Below are positions 6,249 through 11,607 of a DNA stretch of 11,607 nucleotides, in pieces (positions within the stretch are counted from its first letter, which is position 1; every line of letters starts with the position of its first letter). A program made the translations under genes and the position numbers. The DNA is from Bacillota bacterium (GTDB lineage Bacteria > Bacillota_I > Bacilli_A > MOL361 > Turicibacteraceae): the NCBI GenBank assembly GCA_003486705.1, contig DNGE01000049.1, positions 5,909 to 17,515 of the forward strand. Direction: 5' to 3'. The notes below the pieces were generated by a model. It worked only from the letters and a program-made list of their open reading frames with translations, did not search any database and was not told the origin of the DNA.

Positions 6249-6992
6249 ATGAAAAAAATTGTACTAAGTTTGATCAATATTGCAAGTTTTGTCTTTTTTA
6301 TTTGGGCGAATTTTAGTGTTAATGCAAGTCAAGTGTTTATAGGGACAACAGAACCACCTTTAATTATGCCTGCGTCCTACGCGTTTTTCATTTGGTTCAT
6401 AATTTATGTGTTAATTGCGCTTTGGTTGTTGTTTCAGTTTAAGGTTTCTGATCAAGGATGGCGTGTGTATGAGCGTGTGAGTCGCTTCTTTGCAATCAAT
6501 ATGGTGTTAACGGCATTATCGTTATTTGTACCGCAAGTGTATGCACCGTTTATGATTGGTTTGTCATTCTTGACGTTAGCGTTTATTTACATCACAATCC
6601 AACATGAGTTTAGACGGTTGAAATTTGATAAGAATGAATCCGTATTAAAGGAGTTAAAGTATTTTAAATTGCCATTTTCAATCTATTTTGGTTGGATATC
6701 GGTTGCGCTTATTGTTGATATTTCGATTGTTTTAAAGACTTTAGGCTATTCAGGATTATTTGGCTTGTCAGAGGTGTTTTTTGCGTGCTGTATTCTCGTT
6801 TTCGGTGCGTTTATCGCTGTTGCACATCGTAATATTAACAATGATATTCCATATTTAGCTGTTTGGATTTGGGCATATATTGCTATTGCTATCTCTCAAA
6901 TGGGAGGCAGCTTAGCCGTGCTTGTGGCGGCGTGTTGCGGTATTGTATTTATGGCGTTTTTCTTAGAGAAGCAGCCGGAGGCTTATCGGTAG
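6249..6992 (+). CDS. TspO/MBR-like (tryptophan-rich sensory) membrane protein
   Basis: This is a highly hydrophobic protein of 247 residues with about seven or eight helices. The pattern resembles the longer TspO/MBR-related, tryptophan-rich sensory group in Bacillota. A first helix is followed by a non-helical loop (about 24-42, with TTEPP), then PASYAFFIWFIIYVL, the counterpart of the P-A-x-Y-x-F-x-I-W signature. A central LPFSIYFGWISVALIVDISI and a late VWIWAYIAI follow. Family members bind porphyrins or related ligands in the membrane, and function in this group is unproven. Two ATGs are adjacent at 6246 and 6249. I chose the second because it lies six bases from GGAGG (6238-6242), while the first lies only three. 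It stands alone, with a terminator downstream. Confidence 0.75.
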   Translation: MKKIVLSLINIASFVFFIWANFSVNASQVFIGTTEPPLIMPASYAFFIWFIIYVLIALWLLFQFKVSDQGWRVYERVSRFFAINMVLTALSLFVPQVYAPFMIGLSFLTLAFIYITIQHEFRRLKFDKNESVLKELKYFKLPFSIYFGWISVALIVDISIVLKTLGYSGLFGLSEVFFACCILVFGAFIAVAHRNINNDIPYLAVWIWAYIAIAISQMGGSLAVLVAACCGIVFMAFFLEKQPEAYR

Positions 6993-7022
6993 GTAACTTC
7001 ATATTAGTACACAAGTAGATTG

Positions 7023-7059
7023 AGGAAGATGGCTTCTTATGAGAGTCATCTTCCTTTTA
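7023..7059 (+). terminator. Terminator after the TspO-like gene
   Basis: A 12-bp stem with one G-T pair (7023-7034 with 7044-7055) and a nine-base loop runs into TTTT. Confidence 0.85.
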
Positions 7060-7217
7060 TCATGATGTTTTTTTATATAAGACATTTAGTTTAGTTCTGA
7101 AAAAGTGAGAATAACTTTGTGTAATAAGTAGGTAGGTGTTTAAACTTTCATGAACTGTAAAGGGATTGCAGCCTAGATTACAAGAAGTATTAGTGAAAAA
7201 TTTGAAAGCTCTTTCTA

Positions 7218-7246
7218 TTGGAAAATGATTGAAAATAATATATAAT
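7218..7246 (+). promoter_or_regulatory. Promoter of the concanavalin-like gene
   Basis: TTGGAA (7218-7223) and TATAAT (7241-7246) have a 17-base spacer. Transcription from near 7253 would give an untranslated leader of about 207 nt before the ATG at 7460. The gap 7060-7420 otherwise shows only stop-broken frames. Confidence 0.5.
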
Positions 7247-7459
7247 AAAATTAAGTTCACGATGGTTATATCCGAGAAGGCCAATAGATAGTTGGTGAGA
7301 TGAGGTAGATGGGTTTAAGGGGAATCCATGTATTAAAAACATCAGATGTTTATTGAGTTTGTTAAAAAAATATACCATGATGAAAGCCGACTATTATCCC
7401 AGTGAGCCTAAGATGAGTTTTTGATTTCTTATCATAATATCGAGAGAGGGGATGTAAAT

Positions 7460-8080
7460 ATGGATCCGTACATTGAGTTAAAAATGGAAAATCTAAATGC
7501 AGTCCATACTGCAATTGAAAGTGTGGAATTAGATGGAGAAAAAGTGTTAAGAGTTGTTAAAGCAGAAAAGATTATGGAGTTTGATGAAAATACATATGTG
7601 AAATTAGTTGATTCGTCTTTTCAAAACGGTACGATTGAAGTCAAAATGTTGAGTCGTCTTTTACCAGATGCGCCTGACTTTGCAAGAGGGTTCATAGGAA
7701 TTGCGTATAGAATCAATGAGGATAATACAAAATTTGAATCTTTTTACGTAAGACCTACAAACGGTAGAACAGATGATCCAATTAGAAAGTCTCGTGCTTG
7801 TCAATATTTTTCATATCCAACTTATACGTTCGCGTATTTTAGAGATAACGACATAACAGGATATGAATCGCCAGCCAATATCGGACTAAATGAATGGATT
7901 AATCTTAGAGCCGTTATCGAAGGAAGCCACGCAGCCTTTTATATTAATGATAATATAGAACCTGTACTTATCGTAAATGATATGAAACATGGAGCTCATC
8001 ACTTAGGTGCGGTAGGTCTATTTGTTGATATCGGAACTGAGGCATTCTTTAAAGATTTAAAAATAACCGTAACAGACTAA
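7460..8080 (+). CDS. Concanavalin A-like beta-sandwich (DUF1080/LamG-type) protein
   Basis: The 206 residues read as one beta-sandwich of the concanavalin A-like lectin/glucanase fold. The pattern F-x-N-G-T-I-E-V-K (about 50-58) is followed by RGFIGIAYRI and FESFYVRPTNGR. Later come NEWINLRAVIEG, AAFYINDN and GAVGLFVDIGTEAFFKDLKI, the usual closing strands. The set matches the DUF1080 / 3-keto-disaccharide hydrolase-like or LamG style. There is no signal peptide, anchor or second domain, so unlike many relatives it would be cytoplasmic. Sugar binding or hydrolysis is only family-level inference. The TTG at 7421 extends the frame by 13 codons, but the ATG at 7460 has GAGGGG eight bases upstream and begins MDPYIELK, so I use that. 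Confidence 0.75.
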   Translation: MDPYIELKMENLNAVHTAIESVELDGEKVLRVVKAEKIMEFDENTYVKLVDSSFQNGTIEVKMLSRLLPDAPDFARGFIGIAYRINEDNTKFESFYVRPTNGRTDDPIRKSRACQYFSYPTYTFAYFRDNDITGYESPANIGLNEWINLRAVIEGSHAAFYINDNIEPVLIVNDMKHGAHHLGAVGLFVDIGTEAFFKDLKITVTD

Positions 8081-8212
8081 GCAATAAATATTCTAAATCG
8101 TATTCTTTATGAAAAATAATGTTCAGACGGGATTAGTTTAAAATGCACTAGATGAAGTAATGCGTATAATAGCAATTGGGTTAATTTTTACAGCATACAA
8201 TGCATGACAACA

Positions 8213-8250
8213 AAGCCACCTAGTACTATTGTTTTAGAACTAGGTGGCTT
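8213..8250. terminator. Strong hairpin without T-tract
   Basis: Perfect 12-base arms (8213-8224 and 8239-8250) enclose a 14-base loop. No T-run follows on the plus strand, and only TTTGTTGT follows on the minus. It may be a processing or mRNA-stabilising hairpin after the concanavalin-like gene rather than a true terminator. Confidence 0.45.
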
Positions 8251-8286
8251 AAACATGAGGATAGATAAAGTTATTTCTGACTAACT

Positions 8287-8327
8287 AAAAGGGCTGGATC
8301 AAGGTTAATTTTGATCCAGCCCTTTTT
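8287..8327. terminator. Strong bidirectional terminator
   Basis: Sixteen-base perfect arms (8287-8302 and 8311-8326) enclose an eight-base loop, with AAAA at one end and TTTTT at the other. It closes transcription from the plus strand and may also stop the acyltransferase transcript from the minus strand. Confidence 0.9.
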
Positions 8328-8335
8328 ATCGGTGG

Positions 8336-8391
8336 CTATTTACGAAGTAACTGAAGTTAGAGAAAATTAGAACAAAGTAGTTCGTAAATAG
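8336..8391. repeat. Inverted repeat, 11 bp
   Basis: CTATTTACGAA (8336-8346) and TTCGTAAATAG (8381-8391) are perfect reverse complements separated by 34 bases, nine bases beyond the strong terminator. Function unknown. The rest of 8392-8547 has only a GGCAC/GTGCC hairpin (8495-8526) and a CCTAACT/AGTTAGG hairpin (8531-8552) over the acyltransferase stop. Confidence 0.6.
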
Positions 8392-8547
8392 ACCAAAACG
8401 GTAATAGATAGCTTATTTAATCAACACTGTGCTATATCTTGAAAACTTAGTAGGTCATGTAATACGTTAGTGTTTAACAAAGTTAAGATTGTATGGCACA
8501 AACACAAGGATCACTCGCTTGGTGCCCAATCCTAACTAATGGGGGAG

Positions 8548-9519
8548 TTAGGCTAAATCTTCACGTTTCTTTCTCAACCAATTAACATAAAGCGGAGCAA
8601 GTGAAAGCATTAATGTTAATAGCACATAAGCCATATCCTTTATAACGGGAATCGTAATAAAGTCTAAATAACTTCGTTTAAAAAGAGAAAAAAGAAGAAG
8701 TTGAGATAAGAAAATATAATAGGAGTGTGTTCCTAAAAAACAAATCATACTTGTAACGTTATACGGCTTTAATAGACGGTATAAGAATTTGATAAAAAGG
8801 ACAAGACCGACCGTGTAACACGCGGTTAGCCAAGAATACGTCCGCCACGAATTAAAGATTAGCGGGGTAAAATTAACATGCTCATAAATTTGAAGCCATG
8901 CAAATAGGGCGCTCAGACCAATCAAAATAACCCAAGTAAATGACCATCGCAACCCATTTTTGCGCCACAAACACCCTAAATATAAATAAACGATGTATCT
9001 AACAACAAGAAGACGATATAAATCTTTTGGAATATCCAAAATGGTGAGTATGACATTTAATAAAATTGAAATCCCAACGATGATTGAAGCACTTTGCCAC
9101 GTTTTAGCATACCGATCGCTTAAATAGACAATGGCAGGCATGATGATAATCGCTTGTATAAAAATCCAAGGATAATAACTACCGGGTCCCATCCCCCCAA
9201 GCTCGATAAATGATTCAAAATTAAAGGTGCCTAAATATAGTCGTCCGATTAGTTGTAAGACTGTAATAAATACAAAAGGAATAAAAATAGATTTTAATGT
9301 TTTAAGAAAAACACGCTGTGAAACAAGCAGTTGATTTGATTGTGTATATTTTTTATATCCTAAATAGCCTGATACTAACATAAATAAAGGAACCGCCTGC
9401 CCGATGTAATACCAATAGTACGCATCTTCGAGCACCGGGTCCTTTAAATTATGAATCAAGATAACAGAAATAATGGCTAACCCTTTAATAAAGTCTAGTA
9501 ATTCCTCTCTTTGTTTCAT
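8548..9519 (-). CDS. Acyltransferase family 3 integral membrane protein (OafA/YrhL/WecH-like)
   Basis: This 323-residue protein has about ten membrane helices and the acyltransferase-3 signature. The opening LLDFIKGLAIISVILIHN carries the conserved catalytic His at position 23, followed by the helix QAVPLFMLVSGYLG. Family members carry an acyl group, usually acetyl or succinyl, across or along the membrane to sugars, polysaccharides or lipids. There is no fused SGNH domain of the OafA kind, so this is a stand-alone membrane transferase. The short basic C-terminus (NWLRKKREDLA) is typical. The ATG start has AGGTGA five to six bases upstream, and a near-consensus promoter lies about 95 bases before it. 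The neighbours do not reveal the acceptor. Confidence 0.9.
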   Translation of the reverse strand: MKQREELLDFIKGLAIISVILIHNLKDPVLEDAYYWYYIGQAVPLFMLVSGYLGYKKYTQSNQLLVSQRVFLKTLKSIFIPFVFITVLQLIGRLYLGTFNFESFIELGGMGPGSYYPWIFIQAIIIMPAIVYLSDRYAKTWQSASIIVGISILLNVILTILDIPKDLYRLLVVRYIVYLYLGCLWRKNGLRWSFTWVILIGLSALFAWLQIYEHVNFTPLIFNSWRTYSWLTACYTVGLVLFIKFLYRLLKPYNVTSMICFLGTHSYYIFLSQLLLFSLFKRSYLDFITIPVIKDMAYVLLTLMLSLAPLYVNWLRKKREDLA

Positions 9520-9613
9520 GTCTTCACCTTATTCTTATAAATAAATTTAATATCGGACCCCTGTCATCTAGTAAAATCAGGTCATGATGTAAAAGTAAAA
9601 AAAGTCCTCAATT

Positions 9614-9642
9614 ATCATACGAGATTTTTACGTGTATTTCAA
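9614..9642 (-). promoter_or_regulatory. Promoter of the acyltransferase gene
   Basis: On the minus strand, TTGAAA (9637-9642) and TATGAT (9614-9619) have a 17-base spacer, giving a leader of about 85 nt. The divergent plus-strand gene has no equally clear promoter: TATAAT at 9655-9660 lacks a -35. Confidence 0.7.
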
Positions 9643-9813
9643 GAATACTTTGCGTTATAATACCTTAATTTTTTTGTGAACTAAATAGTTAAATTACTTG
9701 GCATAATAGAAACGGTTCAATCTTAAAACATAGCAAAATAAAATGGATAAGTGAAATATATTACTTCTTTTTTGAATACGATGAATTATAAGAATCTATA
9801 CATAAGGGAGAAT

Positions 9814-10362
9814 ATGAAGATGATTGGGGTAAAGGACGTATTTTATCAAGCACTAGAAGATATTCGAATTAAATATGTTGATTATCAATTTATGGTAGAC
9901 CGTGATATTGCATGGATGATTCAACGAAAAATGACGGAGTTGATTGAGGTATTAGATTTGCCGTACGAGGTTTTTCAAGACTATCCATTAGAAAAAGGTC
10001 ATCGTCGAAATAATGGCCATACGTTAATGATAGTGTCACGTGGTTTAAATTACAAGGATGTGCTGGGTAATAAAGAAGCAGTTGAAGTGATGATTAAAAT
10101 AAAATATGAACCTTCAAAATATCGACATGACATTTGTGATTATCAATTGCCACGTGTGAAGCCGATGGATGTGGTGGAAGATATTTCAGAGCTTGAGCGT
10201 CTCGTTCACGATAAGAAGACGAATGTGGGGATCAGTCTTTTAGTTGATGAGTGTGGCCGTTATTTAAATCGAATCGGACAAACGCAACATACAAAGTGGA
10301 TTGAGTGGGGAAATTATAAAGATGACGGTTTGAATGTAAATGTATTGCTAACTGAATTTTAG
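9814..10362 (+). CDS. Conserved-looking cytoplasmic protein of unknown function, 182 residues
   Basis: This is a soluble protein with mixed alpha/beta character and no signal peptide or membrane helix. The front (GVKDVFYQALEDIRIKYV, through DIAWMIQRKMTELIEVLDL) is helical. The middle alternates strands (TLMIVSRGL, VEVMIKIKYEP), and the rest includes RHDICDYQLPRVKP and a C-terminal strand (LNVNVLLTEF). The frame extends upstream to a GTG at 9751. The ATG at 9814 follows AAGGGAG, and the upstream 21 residues are low-quality, so I use 9814; the ATG at 9820 is an alternative. I do not recognise a family. The gene is followed by a strong shared terminator and converges with the YeiH gene. Confidence 0.75.
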   Translation: MKMIGVKDVFYQALEDIRIKYVDYQFMVDRDIAWMIQRKMTELIEVLDLPYEVFQDYPLEKGHRRNNGHTLMIVSRGLNYKDVLGNKEAVEVMIKIKYEPSKYRHDICDYQLPRVKPMDVVEDISELERLVHDKKTNVGISLLVDECGRYLNRIGQTQHTKWIEWGNYKDDGLNVNVLLTEF

Positions 10363-10369
10363 AATAAGA

Positions 10370-10403
10370 AAAAAGCTAGTTGATAAACTTCAACTAGCTT
10401 TTT
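10370..10403. terminator. Bidirectional terminator between convergent genes
   Basis: Fourteen-base perfect arms (10370-10383 and 10390-10403) enclose loop TAAACT, with A-tract and T-tract built into the arms. It serves the plus-strand 182-residue gene and the minus-strand exporter. Confidence 0.92.
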
Positions 10404-10412
10404 GTGTGGGTC

Positions 10413-11426
10413 TTAAACTTGTCCAAGGAAGACTTGAACAGCTAATGAGATGATGACGACAATGAATGAAATAATAAATCCGTGTAACATTGGCGCGACC
10501 CCTGATTTTGTAACATCTTTAATGTTTGTTTTTAATCCAATGGCAGCTAATGCAATAACCATAAAGAATTTAGAAGCTTGAGATAGTGCTTGGCTAACGC
10601 TAGCAGGGATCACGCCGATGCTATTTAATAATGCAGCGCCTAAGAACATTAAGATAAACCAAGGGAAGATTTTTTTGATGTTCACTTTTGTTGGTTGCTG
10701 TTCTTCTAAAGACGCTTCAATCTTTTGTTTCATTTTTAAGCGTTCATTTAAATAAGAGAACGCAAGGACGATTGGGATAATCGATAAGGTACGAGTCAAC
10801 TTAACAATGGTTGCAAAGTCTCCCGCTGCATGACTAAATGTATAACCGGCAGCGACTACGCTTGATGTGTCATTTATTGCAGTCCCTGCCCATAACCCAA
10901 ATGCCATATCTGAAAGACCTAAGTAAGCGCCCATTATAGGGAATGCAATAACCATTAACACATCAAAAATAAAGGTTGCAGAAATGGCGTAAGCAACATG
11001 TGAATCATCAGCATCTATAACTTGTGATAACGTCGCGATCGCTGTTCCACCGCAAATTCCAGTTCCAGCTGAAATTAATGAACTTAATTTCCAATCCATT
11101 TTAAATAGTTTTCCAAATAAATAACCAAATCCAAACGCAGCGGCTAAGGTAAAGACCATGACGATTAATGAAAACTTACCGACTTCGATGATTTGACTCA
11201 TACTTAAACTTGTACCAAGTAAGATAATTGCTAATTTTAATAATGATTTTGAACTAAAGGTAATCCCTGGTTTTAGTGTCGATTGCTCCCCCATAAAGAA
11301 GTGAATAGCCATTCCGATAAATAAGGCAAAAACAGAAGCTCCAATAACATGAACATATTGATTTACATATGTTGCAACCATTGCGATAACAGTTGCTAAC
11401 AATAACCCCGGTAATACGTTTTTCAA
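10413..11426 (-). CDS. YeiH-family putative sulfate/anion exporter (UPF0324)
   Basis: This 337-residue integral membrane protein has about ten helices and the normal length for the YeiH/UPF0324 family. Hallmark stretches are LLGTSLSMSQIIEVG, then SAGTGICGGTAIATLSQVI, and WAGTAINDTSSVVAAGY followed by LTRTLSIIPIVL. YeiH-type proteins are annotated as putative sulfate exporters, but the substrate is not settled across the family. The start is TTG at 11424-11426, with GGAGGG six bases upstream and no better start nearby. The gene is divergent from a LysR-type regulator, the same arrangement as yeiE/yeiH in enterobacteria, so the regulator probably controls this exporter through the two repeats in the shared spacer. 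Confidence 0.9.
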   Translation of the reverse strand: MKNVLPGLLLATVIAMVATYVNQYVHVIGASVFALFIGMAIHFFMGEQSTLKPGITFSSKSLLKLAIILLGTSLSMSQIIEVGKFSLIVMVFTLAAAFGFGYLFGKLFKMDWKLSSLISAGTGICGGTAIATLSQVIDADDSHVAYAISATFIFDVLMVIAFPIMGAYLGLSDMAFGLWAGTAINDTSSVVAAGYTFSHAAGDFATIVKLTRTLSIIPIVLAFSYLNERLKMKQKIEASLEEQQPTKVNIKKIFPWFILMFLGAALLNSIGVIPASVSQALSQASKFFMVIALAAIGLKTNIKDVTKSGVAPMLHGFIISFIVVIISLAVQVFLGQV

Positions 11427-11478
11427 GAAAATCCCTCCAATAACATGAACACCTTTTAAAGATATTTTTTATACATTA

Positions 11479-11507
11479 TTTACAATATCATGCATTAAGT
11501 ATAAAAT
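11479..11507 (+). promoter_or_regulatory. Promoter of the LysR-type regulator gene
   Basis: TTTACA (11479-11484) and TAAAAT (11502-11507) are 17 bases apart. The -10 lies inside the first inverted repeat, which would allow the regulator to repress its own gene. The exporter's promoter on the other strand is not clear, consistent with activator dependence. Confidence 0.5.
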
Positions 11508-11548
11508 CAATTTATACAAAATTATATAACTATAAGAACTTTTTATAG
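11499..11548. promoter_or_regulatory. Paired LysR-type operator sites
   Basis: GTATAAA-N5-TTTATAC (11499-11517) is a perfect palindrome. CTATAAG-N5-TTTATAG (11530-11548) is nearly so. Both contain TATAA-N7-TTATA, and their centres are 31 bp apart, about three helical turns, so they face the same side of the DNA as expected for a LysR tetramer. Confidence 0.6.
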
Positions 11549-11559
11549 ATGGAGGGTTT

Positions 11560-11607
11560 ATGATTGATTATCGCTTATTAACTTTTTTAAAACTATATGA
11601 AACAAAA
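11560..11607 (+). CDS. LysR-type transcriptional regulator, N-terminal fragment cut by window edge
   Basis: Only 16 codons are visible, from an ATG with GGAGGG three bases upstream. The start MIDYRLLTFLKLYETK fits the first helix of the LysR winged helix-turn-helix domain, where the pattern L-x-x-F-L-x-x-x-E-T is usual. Its divergent position next to a YeiH-type exporter and the paired operator-like repeats strengthen the call. Full members have about 290-300 residues, with a C-terminal ligand-binding domain lying beyond the window. Confidence 0.8.
   Translation, partial: MIDYRLLTFLKLYETK

Noticed and set aside
7060..7378. Two overlapping minus-strand ORFs of 74 and 62 codons
   Set aside because: Neither has an RBS or recognisable motif. 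They overlap each other, and the predicted plus-strand promoter and leader lie in the same place.
7060..7420. Possible insertion-sequence remnant
   Set aside because: Frames are broken by many stops, and I saw no terminal inverted repeats, target duplication or transposase motif.

Overview
The window looks like a chromosomal stretch from a low-GC Gram-positive bacterium (Bacillota). It is AT-rich, has strong GGAGG-type ribosome binding sites, uses TTG and GTG starts freely, and has A-tract/hairpin/T-tract terminators. The gene content (Rpn-type nuclease, YeiH/LysR pair, TspO-like membrane protein, OafA-type acyltransferase) also fits. A gut-type organism such as Turicibacter is possible, but I cannot fix the genus from the sequence alone. 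Gene density is low, and several leaders and remnants fill the gaps.

Layout. Positions 1-2190 are read on the minus strand. A probable operon holds an SGNH/GDSL hydrolase, then a membrane-anchored YkuE-like metallophosphoesterase, then a 5'-truncated GNAT acetyltransferase. It ends at a strong terminator (319-352). Beyond that lies a 51-residue zinc-ribbon-like protein (101-256) that a length cutoff would easily miss. Positions 2190-3440 are on the plus strand. They hold a short promoter-to-terminator unit (2412-2542) and a chimeric ORF that joins the front of a BAAT-type thioesterase to the last two helices of a MATE or polysaccharide flippase. Positions 3528-5280 carry, on the minus strand, an Rpn-family PD-(D/E)XK nuclease and a small coiled-coil protein. 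Between them are 567 bases with a LexA-type box and a large palindromic terminator.

Positions 5530-8080 are on the plus strand: a decayed ORF fragment, a two-helix membrane protein, a TspO/MBR-like membrane protein and a cytoplasmic concanavalin-like beta-sandwich protein with a leader of about 200 nt. Positions 8200-8550 are non-coding and rich in hairpins. An acyltransferase-3 membrane protein (minus) and an unrecognised 182-residue protein (plus) diverge from about 9520-9814. The right end is a YeiH-family anion exporter (minus) with a divergent LysR-type regulator cut by the window edge. The spacer between them has two near-identical inverted repeats 31 bp apart, the expected geometry for a LysR tetramer.

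The genes do not form one pathway. The left operon and the acyltransferase suggest envelope or ester/phosphoester chemistry, the YeiH/LysR pair is a classic regulated exporter, and the rest are single-gene units. I found no CRISPR array, tRNA, rRNA or intact insertion sequence. The clearest oddities are the chimeric ORF, the truncated GNAT, the paired LysR operators and the LexA-like box upstream of the Rpn gene.
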